Assembly: GCA_964645765.1 (NCBI GenBank)
Contig: CAZYBE010000024.1
Location: forward strand, 1-47,933
Source: CAZGMN01 sp964645765
GTDB lineage: Bacteria > Acidobacteriota > Aminicenantia > Aminicenantales > Aminicenantaceae
Reading direction: 5' to 3'
Length of the DNA stretch: 47,933 nt
Each line of letters starts with the position of its first letter. Position 1 is the first letter of the stretch. The translations under genes were made by a program, and so were the position numbers. This document shows positions 8,649 through 16,565 of the stretch, in pieces. The notes beneath the pieces are model-generated. The model had not been told where the DNA came from. It saw only the letters and a list, made by a program, of their open reading frames with translations, and made no database searches.

Positions 8649-8803
8649 ATCTATTTTCAAGAAGGAATTTGGCGACGCCTAAATATTCTTTAGTATGATT
8701 CAATATCAATTTCGAAAAATATTTTACAATTGCAAAGATTGTTTACAGAGCGTCAACGTGGAGAAAAACGACAGGGAGAGAATTATATCTTTTTAGCAGT
8801 ATC

Positions 8804-8820
8804 TTGGCACAAAATTTGCA
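8804..8820 (+). promoter_or_regulatory. Sigma-54 (-24/-12) promoter of the 77-residue gene
   Basis: TTGGCAC-AAAAT-TTGCA: GG at 8806-8807 and GC at 8818-8819, exactly 10 bases between them, the strict sigma-54 spacing. Predicted start is near 8831, just before GGAGG (8832-8836) and ATG 8847. rpoN is encoded at 14199-15683. Confidence 0.75.
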
Positions 8821-8846
8821 TATTTAATTCCGGAGGCAGAAAAAGG

Positions 8847-9080
8847 ATGCAAACCTTGATTGATACAACTCTTCAGGAACAAATAGAAGAGGCCTTGAAG
8901 AGGGCAAAAGACAAGAAGGTTCTTTATCTGTATGACGACTCCGGATACAAGAGATTGCTGGGTGTCTTTGACAAGAAAAAAGCTTCTCGCATAAAAAGAA
9001 AATTGAAGAACCAAAGACTGATAAACCGTGTAACTGAATTTGACATAAGAACAACTGAGCCTGATTCTCATTGGGGATAA
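8847..9080 (+). CDS. Small hypothetical protein (77 aa) under a sigma-54 promoter
   Basis: I do not recognise a family. ATG 8847 is chosen over the upstream start at 8730 because GGAGG (8832-8836) precedes it and the sigma-54 promoter (8804-8820) lies inside the longer frame. The protein is soluble and strongly charged: an acidic helix-like N-terminus (TLQEQIEEALKRAKDKK), a YLYDDSGYKRLLGVFD segment, then a basic stretch (KKKASRIKRKLKNQ) and a polar tail. It might be an RNA- or DNA-contacting or regulatory protein, but no motif proves it. It converges with ptsI (46 bp between stops). Confidence 0.7.
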   Translation: MQTLIDTTLQEQIEEALKRAKDKKVLYLYDDSGYKRLLGVFDKKKASRIKRKLKNQRLINRVTEFDIRTTEPDSHWG

Positions 9081-9125
9081 GCCAGCCGTCTCTCAGCTCA
9101 GGATAACAGGGTAAAAAGAAAAGGG

Positions 9126-10889
9126 CTAGATGATTTGGCCTGTAAGGAAAGCATTCGGGTGTTTGACCAGGATTTTCTCAATAATGTACTCTTCAACCTC
9201 TTGGGCCGTCTTTAAAGTCATGGCTTTTTGAACGATTTTCCTCACGGTTTTGAATTCGACAGAGCGCAAGGCTTTCTTTATTCTGGGGATAAAAATCGGA
9301 TTCATGCTGAACTTCTTCAAGCCGAATCCGAGAAGCACAATGGCCGAGAGAGGGTCAGCAGCCATCTCGCCGCAGACCGCAATCTCCTTCCCCTCTTTTT
9401 GACAGGCCTCGATGATGAACTTTATGAGCCTCAGGATCGAGGGATGCAACGGCTTGTACAGATAAGAAACGAATTCATTGGAACGGTCGACTGCCAGAAA
9501 ATACTGGATTAAATCATTTGTTCCGATGCTTAAATAATCCACTTCTTTCACCAGCAAATCTGTCAAAGCTGCTGCAGCAGGGACTTCGATCATAACTCCC
9601 AGAGGTATATTTTCGTCAAACTTGACTCTCTTCTCTCGCAGCTCCTCCTTGACTTCTCGAAAAAGACGTTTGATTTCCTCTATCTCCTCGATTTCTGTTA
9701 TCATCGGGATGAGAATCCTGACATTCTTCAAGAAGCTTGCTCTGATGATGGCCTTGAGCTGAACCTTGAACAGGTCCCTGTCCCGCAAAGACAACCTGAT
9801 CGCTCGCAGGCCAAGGGCCGGGTTTGCCTCCTTCTCTATCTTCAACTGAGGCAAGTTCTTCTCTCCCCCCACATCGACAGTTCGGATGCAAACAGGAAAA
9901 GGATGAGCCTCCTTGGCCAGTCGGGAATAGATTGAAAAGTGGTCTTCCTCTGTGGGGAGCACCTCTCTCTGGAAATAGATAAACTCTGTTCTGAAAAGCC
10001 CGACGCCTTCAGCTCCAAGAGAAAGGGCAAGGTTGACTTCTTCTGGAAGCTCGATATTGGCTAAGGGAAAAAATTTGACCTCATCAAGGGTGGAAGAGGT
10101 CAACCTGGCTGTTTTTCTGAGCTCTTTTCGGTAGTCATCGTATTTCTTCTTCTTGCTGTCGAACTCTTTCCTGATGGCCGGAGGGGGATTGACGATGACT
10201 TCACCACCTGTGCCGTCCACGATTAGATAATCTCCAGTCTTGACTTTCTGAGAAATGTCGTGGAGGCCCACCACGGCCGGGATATCTAAAGACCGAGCAA
10301 GAATAGCCGTGTGAGATGTCTGGCCTCCGGTGTCGATGGCAACAGCCAAGACACTCCCCCTGCTCAGTCTTGAAGCAGCCTCGGAGGGGAGCAGGTCATG
10401 GGCAACCAGGATTTTCTCCCCCCTGTCATCGACTTTTTTCCGAATAGTCGGCTCCAGGTTCCTATAAATCTTGGCCAAAACATCCGTGACATCAGACTTT
10501 CTCTGCTTGAAGTATTCATCGGTGATTGACTCAAAAATTTTTTGATACCCATCATGGACTCTGGAAATAGCCCATTCGGCCCTGGCCTTCTCTTCTCGAA
10601 TAATCCTCTCAAAATCTGAGTTCAGAGATTTATCGAGGAGAATGAGCAGATGAGCGTCAAAGATGAAAGAATGTTCTTCTCCCATTTTCTTTTTTATCTG
10701 CTCTTTGATGCTTGTCAATTGATTCTTTGTTCTCTCGATTGCCTCTCTCAACCTGTTCAACTCCTCCTCAACCTGAGGGGCGGATATGCTCTCCTTTCTT
10801 GAGGTAAAAACGACTCTCTCAGTCAGCAAAACCTCGCCAAAGGCAATCCCTGGGGAAACGCCGATTCCTCTTAGCCTGAAATAATCCAT
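9126..10889 (-). CDS. ptsI: PTS enzyme I (phosphoenolpyruvate-protein phosphotransferase)
   Basis: This 587-residue cytoplasmic enzyme transfers phosphate from PEP to HPr. The N-terminal HPr-binding and phosphohistidine domain carries GGQTSHTAILARSL with the active His193. The C-terminal PEP-binding barrel shows LGAEGVGLFRTEFIYF, ALGLRAIRL and SIGTNDLIQYFLAVDR. Length is normal (about 575). Last gene of the rpoN-to-ptsI series, 6 bp after ptsH. No sugar-specific EIIB/EIIC is in the window, so this may be a regulatory phosphorelay. Confidence 0.96.
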   Translation of the reverse strand: MDYFRLRGIGVSPGIAFGEVLLTERVVFTSRKESISAPQVEEELNRLREAIERTKNQLTSIKEQIKKKMGEEHSFIFDAHLLILLDKSLNSDFERIIREEKARAEWAISRVHDGYQKIFESITDEYFKQRKSDVTDVLAKIYRNLEPTIRKKVDDRGEKILVAHDLLPSEAASRLSRGSVLAVAIDTGGQTSHTAILARSLDIPAVVGLHDISQKVKTGDYLIVDGTGGEVIVNPPPAIRKEFDSKKKKYDDYRKELRKTARLTSSTLDEVKFFPLANIELPEEVNLALSLGAEGVGLFRTEFIYFQREVLPTEEDHFSIYSRLAKEAHPFPVCIRTVDVGGEKNLPQLKIEKEANPALGLRAIRLSLRDRDLFKVQLKAIIRASFLKNVRILIPMITEIEEIEEIKRLFREVKEELREKRVKFDENIPLGVMIEVPAAAALTDLLVKEVDYLSIGTNDLIQYFLAVDRSNEFVSYLYKPLHPSILRLIKFIIEACQKEGKEIAVCGEMAADPLSAIVLLGFGLKKFSMNPIFIPRIKKALRSVEFKTVRKIVQKAMTLKTAQEVEEYIIEKILVKHPNAFLTGQII

Positions 10890-10895
10890 GAAATA

Positions 10896-11165
10896 TTACT
10901 CTTTTTCTTGAAATTTATTGTCGACGAGTACCGCCAATGCCTCGAGGGCCTTTTGCTCATCGTCTCCTGAAACCTTTAAAATGATTGAGGAGCCTTGAAC
11001 TGCAGCCAGAGTGAGGATGCCCAGGATGGATTTGCCGTCGATCTCGCTTCCGTCTTTCTCAACCTTGACCGAAGAGCGGAAGCGATTGGCAATGTTCACA
11101 AATTTGACAGCAGCCCTGGCGTGCAGCCCCAGCTTGTTCTTGATCAGGACTTTCTTCTTGAGCAT
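10896..11165 (-). CDS. ptsH: HPr phosphocarrier protein
   Basis: This 89-residue protein has the EI phosphorylation site His15 in NKLGLHARAA and the regulatory Ser46 in DGKSILGILTL. Both are intact, so it can be charged by enzyme I (ptsI, next gene) and modified by HPr kinase/phosphorylase (hprK at 12758-13669). It sits 14 bp downstream of the EIIA gene. Confidence 0.95.
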   Translation of the reverse strand: MLKKKVLIKNKLGLHARAAVKFVNIANRFRSSVKVEKDGSEIDGKSILGILTLAAVQGSSIILKVSGDDEQKALEALAVLVDNKFQEKE

Positions 11166-11179
11166 CGTTTCCGTTTATC

Positions 11180-11584
11180 TCAACCCTTTGAACTCAAAAG
11201 CGCGCTTGCCAGATGGATGTTCTTTTTTCCTTGCTCGACAATTTTTTTTGCCACTTCTTTTAAATTATTGCTTCTCTGGAGAGAAACAAACTTGATAAGC
11301 ATCGGGAGGTTGACTCCGGTGATGATTTCGACCTGATTATTCTTCAAGAAACTGAAGCTCAGGTTTGAAGCTGTTCCCCCAAACATATCGGTGAAAATCA
11401 CCACGCCGTTTTTCTGGTTAACTCTTTTCAGGCTTTGACTGATCTTCTTCTTTGACTCGTCAACATCATCGTACCAGCCGATAGAAATGGCCTCGATATT
11501 CATCACTTCACCGATGATGATTGTCAGGGCATTCAGGAGCTCTTCAGCCAGCTTCCCGTGGGAAACGATGACTCCTCCAATCAT
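11180..11584 (-). CDS. PTS EIIA, mannose/fructose family
   Basis: This 134-residue single-domain EIIA of the mannose family has the active His9 in VIVSHGKLAEELL, plus FTDMFGGTASN and ITGVNLPML. In permease systems it accepts phosphate from HPr and gives it to EIIB. No EIIB/C/D is nearby, so here it probably acts as a sensor or regulator. The gap to rapZ upstream is 299 bp and contains a large inverted repeat but no gene. The following ptsH is 14 bp away. Confidence 0.92.
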   Translation of the reverse strand: MIGGVIVSHGKLAEELLNALTIIIGEVMNIEAISIGWYDDVDESKKKISQSLKRVNQKNGVVIFTDMFGGTASNLSFSFLKNNQVEIITGVNLPMLIKFVSLQRSNNLKEVAKKIVEQGKKNIHLASALLSSKG

Positions 11585-11811
11585 TTTTCTCTCTATTATC
11601 CTTGAGCGCTTTTATCCATCTTACTCAAAGCCATGTGAACATGACCTTATGAACGTGTCATCGCCAGGAGCAAAGCGACGCGGCAATCTCATTAAATAAA
11701 AGTAGATATGCACACTCCCTCGGTTCTCTTCCAATGACAACTTAACAAAATTCATTGCGTTTATATTAACATTTTTTGGCTATTTGATTAAGCCTTTTTC
11801 CTATTTAGATA

Positions 11812-11879
11812 GCATCCTAAATTCCGTGACAGGACCCCCTCGCTGCAATTTTATGATTATCACGGAATTTAGGATGCTT
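11812..11879. repeat. Perfect 19-bp inverted repeat (stem-loop element)
   Basis: AGCATCCTAAATTCCGTGA at 11812-11830 is exactly mirrored at 11861-11879, with a 30-nt loop. It begins 5 bp after the rapZ stop (11884). Neither side has a T-run. It could be a transcript-end stem or a MITE-like insertion. Nothing else is evident in the rest of the 299-bp gap. Confidence 0.85.
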
Positions 11880-11883
11880 TGTC

Positions 11884-12741
11884 CTACTTAAATAAATCGC
11901 GATGATAAACTTGGACATCATAGCCCTTCCTCTTCAGGTGCTGCCTCAACTCCTCGGCCAGGATGACAGACCGGTGTTTCCCCCCTGTGCAGCCTGCGGA
12001 GATCGTCAGGTTGCTTTTCCCTTCCTCGATAAACTTGGGTATCAAATAATCGACAAAGCAGTACAATTTATCAAGAAATCTCTTCGTTTCCTTTTTCTCG
12101 AGAACAAATTTCCTGACTTTCTGATTTCTCCCACTCCTGGCCCTCAGCTCATCGATATAGAATGGGTTTGGCAAAAACCTCGTGTCAAAAACCAAATCCG
12201 AATCCAGAGGAATGCCGTATTTATAGCCAAAACTGACAATCATAATTTTCATCTTCTGCTCTTTTCTCTTTGAAAACCGTCCGGCAAGAACTTTTTTTAG
12301 CTGAGAGATGTTGAGGGAAGTGGTATCGATGACTTCATCGGCCATGGCTTTTATCCCAGCTAAACTCTCCCTCTCCAACTGAACGCTGGCCAGGATCGAC
12401 TTCTTTTTTTTCATAGGATGGGGACGGCGGCTTTCGCTAAACCTCTTAACCAGAGTCTCATCTGAGGCATCAAGAAAGATCAAGCGCGGCAACATTTTTT
12501 CCTTGATTCTCTTTAAAACTTCAGGAAATTCTGTCTTGAACCCAGCTTCCCGGATATCCACCACCAGAGCAACTTTCTCTATCTCAACTTCCCTTCTTCT
12601 CCAGAGTGCAACGAAACTGGGGATGAGCTTAGCCGGTAAGTTGTCGATACAGTAATACCCCATATCTTCGAGAAAGCGGCTGAATATGGTCTTCCCTGAA
12701 CCTGACAATCCCGTGATGATGAGGAATCTGTCATCTTTCAT
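11884..12741 (-). CDS. rapZ: RapZ-family nucleotide-binding protein
   Basis: From ATG 12741 the protein has 285 residues, the family length. The frame extends to 12795 but would overlap hprK, and GAGAG precedes 12741. Walker A GLSGSGKT is at 11-18. C-terminal RapZ features are CTGGKHRSV and the region ending DVQVYHRDLFK. In enterobacteria RapZ is an RNA adaptor controlling GlmS; elsewhere (YvcJ) it is a nucleotide-binding protein with a less clear role. The hprK-rapZ-EIIA-ptsH order is conserved. An inverted repeat follows its stop. Confidence 0.93.
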   Translation of the reverse strand: MKDDRFLIITGLSGSGKTIFSRFLEDMGYYCIDNLPAKLIPSFVALWRRREVEIEKVALVVDIREAGFKTEFPEVLKRIKEKMLPRLIFLDASDETLVKRFSESRRPHPMKKKKSILASVQLERESLAGIKAMADEVIDTTSLNISQLKKVLAGRFSKRKEQKMKIMIVSFGYKYGIPLDSDLVFDTRFLPNPFYIDELRARSGRNQKVRKFVLEKKETKRFLDKLYCFVDYLIPKFIEEGKSNLTISAGCTGGKHRSVILAEELRQHLKRKGYDVQVYHRDLFK

Positions 12742-12757
12742 TTTTTCTCTCAGAGCC

Positions 12758-13669
12758 TCAGTGAACGGAAAGGGCGCGATTGTGCTTCCGGACAAGGGCT
12801 AAAGGAGCGTGGTATCCTCTTTTTTTGAGGATATGGGTCTTGCAAGCCACCTCGATCAAGGTGGCGATGTTCCTGCCCGGGGCAACTGGAATATTGATTT
12901 GGGGAATTTTAATCCCCAGAATTTCGTAGTCTTCAAGAAACCTCAAGCCGATTCGGTCATACTCTCTCCGCCGCTGCAGCTTCTTCAGGCCGATGACCAG
13001 GTCAATTTTGGCCTGCTTGCTGATCGCGTTCGACCCGAAGATTTGTTTGATGTTGATGATGCCCAATCCTCTTATCTCCATAAAATGACGGGTGAGAGGA
13101 GGGGCTTCGCCCACCAATTTGCCGTCAGCATCTCTTCTCACCAAGATCACATCATCGGAAACGAAACGAAAGCCTCTGGAGATGAGTTCCAAAGCGCATT
13201 CGCTTTTCCCGATTCCGCTGTCCCCTCTGATAATCACTCCCAGGCCATAAATCTCTAGCAGCTCCCCAGAAGTCAGGATTTGATGAGAAGAAGTGGAGCG
13301 GATGAGCCTCCTCATCCTTTCCCGGCACTCTTTGTGAGAGAGGGTGGAGCTAAAAAGTGCCAATCCTTTCTTCCTTGCCTCTGTCTTTATTTCCGGAAAA
13401 AAATTTAGACCATCAGCCAGAATAATACAGACCGTCTCCTCCTTGATTTTTTCGCTGATGGATTCTGCTCTTTCCTTGGGGGAAAGCTTTTTAAAATCTT
13501 GAAGGTCTTTTTTTCCCCAGATTTGGAAAAATAAGCTGAGTTTTCGAAGCAAGGGGCGTTCTATCTTCAAAAAAGCGATTTTTCCTGATACCGGTCTGAG
13601 CTTTAAGACCTCCTCTGCTCTTCGGCAAAAGTCTTTGATTTCGAGGCGAGGATTGACTTTATTCTTCAT
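12758..13669 (-). CDS. hprK: HPr kinase/phosphorylase
   Basis: This 303-residue protein has an N-terminal HPrK domain (about 1-130), then the kinase domain with Walker A GDSGIGKS at 149-156, SRGFRFVSDDV, and the HprK signature EIRGLGIINI. It phosphorylates and dephosphorylates Ser46 of HPr, which is conserved in the ptsH encoded here. Length is typical (about 310). It starts 8 bp after hpf and ends 16 bp before rapZ. Confidence 0.95.
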   Translation of the reverse strand: MKNKVNPRLEIKDFCRRAEEVLKLRPVSGKIAFLKIERPLLRKLSLFFQIWGKKDLQDFKKLSPKERAESISEKIKEETVCIILADGLNFFPEIKTEARKKGLALFSSTLSHKECRERMRRLIRSTSSHQILTSGELLEIYGLGVIIRGDSGIGKSECALELISRGFRFVSDDVILVRRDADGKLVGEAPPLTRHFMEIRGLGIINIKQIFGSNAISKQAKIDLVIGLKKLQRRREYDRIGLRFLEDYEILGIKIPQINIPVAPGRNIATLIEVACKTHILKKRGYHAPLALVRKHNRALSVH

Positions 13670-13677
13670 TAATTTTT

Positions 13678-14202
13678 TTATTCAGGTTCGATCAGGCCAT
13701 AATTTCCGTCTTTTCTTCGGTAGAGGACTGTCAATCTTTCAGAGCCCATTTTTCGAAAAACGAAAACCTCCTTCTTCTCTACGTTAAATTGAACCAAGGC
13801 CTCTTCCAGCGACATCGGCTTCAAAGAATAGTCCTGGCTGCGAATGACCCTTCTCTCTTTTTCTCTCTCTGCCTGGGAAAGGAGGAGGGCCTCTTTTCCT
13901 CTATTCTTTCTTCTCTTCCTCTCTCTTAATTTATCCCTCTCCTTTTTGGCTCTCTTCTCGATGCTGTCAAAAGCCAAAGCAAGGGAACTCAACATCTCAT
14001 GAGTCTCTTCAACGGCATACAAAACCGTCTTCCTCGCCTTTATCTTGAGCTCAACCTTGTGCCTGTATTTTTCCACTGAAAGGATGAGGTCGGCGACGAC
14101 CTTCTCCCCTAAAACTTTCTCTAAAGACTCAAGCCTTTTCCCACAATATCGCTTTATCTCAGGAGTTATGTATGCATGCCTGGCGGTAAAATTAATAGTC
14201 AT
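13678..14202 (-). CDS. hpf: Long-form ribosome hibernation promoting factor
   Basis: This 174-residue protein has an N-terminal RaiA/HPF domain (about 1-100; INFTARHAYITPEIKRYC), a highly basic linker (KERDKLRERKRRKNRGKE) and a C-terminal dimerisation domain (about 120-174; PMSLEEALVQFNVEKKEVFVFR). This makes it the long form, which joins 70S ribosomes into inactive dimers. Its ATG overlaps the rpoN stop, the classical rpoN-hpf coupling. Confidence 0.94.
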   Translation of the reverse strand: MTINFTARHAYITPEIKRYCGKRLESLEKVLGEKVVADLILSVEKYRHKVELKIKARKTVLYAVEETHEMLSSLALAFDSIEKRAKKERDKLRERKRRKNRGKEALLLSQAEREKERRVIRSQDYSLKPMSLEEALVQFNVEKKEVFVFRKMGSERLTVLYRRKDGNYGLIEPE

Positions 14203-15683
14203 CGAGCACCTTCCATCCTGAACTTTCTCTTTCTTATATGAGAAGGAGAAATCCGGAGTTGTTTTCGGTATTTGGCCACTGTCCGGCGGGCAATCTTTAG
14301 ATTCTCTCTCTCCAGCAGTTCGACAATCTCGATATCGCTCAAAGGAGCTTCTTTGTCTTCACCCTCTATCAATTTTTTAATCTTGTCTTTAATCCTTAAG
14401 GAAGAAACCTCTTCTCCGAAATCTCCTGAGATGGACTTGTGGAAAAAATATTTAAGGGAAAAGACTCCCCGCGGAGTCATGATGTATTTGTTCGCAACGA
14501 CTCGCCCAACGGTTGACTCATGAACTCCGATATCCTGAGCCAGCTCGATCAAGGTTAAAGGCTTGATATATTCTAGTCCCTTATCAATGAAATTTTTCTG
14601 CTTTTCCACGATGTATTTGGCGACTTTATAGATCGTTTGATTCCTCTGGTCCAGGCTCCGCAGAAACCAGAATGCTTTCTTCAACTTATCTTTCAGGAAC
14701 CTGTAGGCATCAGGATTCTCTTTGGAGCCTTGAGCTAAAAGCCTTTTGTAGTATCTGCTGATCCTCAACGGGGGAAGGCCCTCGTTATTCAACATGATTT
14801 TTAACTCATCATCCTCCTTGGTGACGATGATATCCGGGACGGCGTAGGTCGTTCTCTCCTCGCTGTATTTCCTCCCGGGAATGGGCTCAAGGCTTTTGAT
14901 AACCTCAATATGATGCTTAACGGCTGAAAGAGGAATGCCAAGCACCTTTGCCAGCTGGGAGTAATCCGATTTCTCCAAAAGATGGAGATAGTCTTTTACG
15001 ATTTTGCATGTGATTTCATCATTGATATTGAAGTAGACCATCTGGGCCAAGAGCACTTCTTTGAGCGACAAGCTCCCCACACCAACAGGGTCAAACGCTT
15101 TGACCTTCTCCCTGATTTCATTGACCTTCTCCTCCGAAGACTTTGTTGCTTTGGCTATCTCTTCGATTGAAGACGTTAGGTAGCCATCCTCATTGATGTT
15201 CCCGATAATCTGCTGAGCGATCTCCCGGTCTTTTCCCTTAAAAAATGTGAGGTTGGCCTGCCAATTCAGATGGTCCCAGAGAGAAAAACTCTTGGAAACA
15301 ATATTTTCCAAGGAAGCCACTTCCCTTTTTTCTGAAGGAAAAGGGCGGAACCCGCTATCAAAATACTCTTCAAAGTAAGAAGTGAATTCCTGGTCTTCCT
15401 CTTCATTCTTGGATTCTGAGCTTTCCTCAAAGCCTGAATCTCCTTCTCCTGCCTCCTTTTCTTTCTTGCTTGTATCCTTATCCTCCGGCTTTGCTTCTTC
15501 TTCTGAAGGCTTTTCTGCTGTTTCTTCCTCAGACTCCAGCATGGGATTTTGAGATAGCTCACTGTCAATGATTTCGATGAGCTCCAGATTGGTTAAAGGA
15601 AGGAGCTTTATGGCTTGTTGGAGGGCAGGAGCGAGGATTAATTTTTGAACCTGTCTTTGATCCAATCTTTGCTTGAGAATCAT
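14199..15683 (-). CDS. rpoN: RNA polymerase sigma-54 factor
   Basis: This 494-residue protein has region I (residues 1-50, Gln/Leu-rich, QRLDQRQVQKLILAPALQQA), an acidic region II (about 55-110), the core-binding domain and the C-terminal DNA-binding domain with the RpoN box RRTVAKYRKQL. It directs polymerase to -24/-12 promoters. Two such promoters (8804-8820, 44227-44243) and one NtrC-type activator (42673-44019) are in this window. The 153-bp spacer to lptB contains a repeat hairpin. Confidence 0.97.
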   Translation of the reverse strand: MILKQRLDQRQVQKLILAPALQQAIKLLPLTNLELIEIIDSELSQNPMLESEEETAEKPSEEEAKPEDKDTSKKEKEAGEGDSGFEESSESKNEEEDQEFTSYFEEYFDSGFRPFPSEKREVASLENIVSKSFSLWDHLNWQANLTFFKGKDREIAQQIIGNINEDGYLTSSIEEIAKATKSSEEKVNEIREKVKAFDPVGVGSLSLKEVLLAQMVYFNINDEITCKIVKDYLHLLEKSDYSQLAKVLGIPLSAVKHHIEVIKSLEPIPGRKYSEERTTYAVPDIIVTKEDDELKIMLNNEGLPPLRISRYYKRLLAQGSKENPDAYRFLKDKLKKAFWFLRSLDQRNQTIYKVAKYIVEKQKNFIDKGLEYIKPLTLIELAQDIGVHESTVGRVVANKYIMTPRGVFSLKYFFHKSISGDFGEEVSSLRIKDKIKKLIEGEDKEAPLSDIEIVELLERENLKIARRTVAKYRKQLRISPSHIRKRKFRMEGAR

Positions 15684-15717
15684 AATTAAAGCCGATTATA
15701 AGTCATTATAAAAGTTA

Positions 15718-15816
15718 GAAAGTATACGCACATTCGCAATATGAATAGGATCAGGCTGGGTGTCGAGAAAACCGTATGGAAGGCTCAGGCAGCGTGTTTT
15801 CGAGGCACCCAGCCTG
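15718..15816. repeat. Dispersed repeat, copy 2, with long imperfect hairpin
   Basis: 15718-15788 matches 4217-4284. Within it, CAGGCTGGGTGTCGAGAAAAC (15752-15772) pairs imperfectly with the segment at 15796-15816, forming a ~21-bp stem. It fills the lptB-rpoN gap, so it could uncouple their expression. Confidence 0.75.
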
Positions 15817-15836
15817 ACCCGTAAAGTTGTATCTTA

Positions 15837-16565
15837 TCATGGAAAAGAAAATCCTTCTCCCAGATAGCTCTTCCTGACTTCCTCGGATGAAACTAATTCC
15901 TGAGGAATCCCCTCCTTCAAGATCCTTCCTTTGTTGATAATGTATGCCCTGTCGGCGATCTTAAACGCTTCCCAAACACTGTGGTCTGTTAAAAGAATCC
16001 CTAAGCCTCTTTTTTTAAGGGAAAGGATAATTTCTTGTAAATCAAGAATGGCTAAGGGGTCGATGCCGGTGAAAGGCTCATCGAGAAGAATGAACGAAGG
16101 AGTTGTGATCAAGGCGCGAGCGATTTCAAGCCTTCTCCTTTCTCCTCCTGACAAAGTGTAGGCTTTAGCCTTGGCCAATTTTTGAAGCCCAAACTCCTCA
16201 AGAACCCTTCTATAGCCGTTATCCTTCCTTGGCTGGACATTTCGATTCGTCTCCATTATTGACAAGAGATTGTCCTCGACACTCAGCTTTCTGAAAATCG
16301 ATGGCTCTTGAGGGAGAAGGCAAAGTCCCTTTCTGGCTCTGGCATACATGGGCAACTCAGTGATATCTTCTCCATCAAGGTAAATTTTCCCTGAATCTTT
16401 AGGAATGAGGCCAAGGATGAGAGAAAAGGCGGTCGTTTTTCCTGCTCCATTGGGCCCCAAGAGCCCGACCACCTCTCCTTTTTGGACTTTCAAAGAGACC
16501 TGGTCCACAACCTTTTTTTTCCGATAGGATTTTTCCAGATTTATCGCTTCTAAAAAATTGTTCAT
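15837..16565 (-). CDS. lptB: LptB, LPS export ABC transporter ATPase
   Basis: This 242-residue ABC ATPase shows Walker A GPNGAGKTTA near 36-45, the Q-loop LLPQEPSIF, signature LSGGERRRLEIARAL, Walker B FILLDEPFTGIDP and H-loop LLTDHSVW. The length and the LptB-specific FTGIDP and the rpoN neighbour identify it. With LptFG it drives LPS extraction from the inner membrane. It overlaps the upstream lptC/A-like gene by 4 bp. Confidence 0.95.
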   Translation of the reverse strand: MNNFLEAINLEKSYRKKKVVDQVSLKVQKGEVVGLLGPNGAGKTTAFSLILGLIPKDSGKIYLDGEDITELPMYARARKGLCLLPQEPSIFRKLSVEDNLLSIMETNRNVQPRKDNGYRRVLEEFGLQKLAKAKAYTLSGGERRRLEIARALITTPSFILLDEPFTGIDPLAILDLQEIILSLKKRGLGILLTDHSVWEAFKIADRAYIINKGRILKEGIPQELVSSEEVRKSYLGEGFSFP

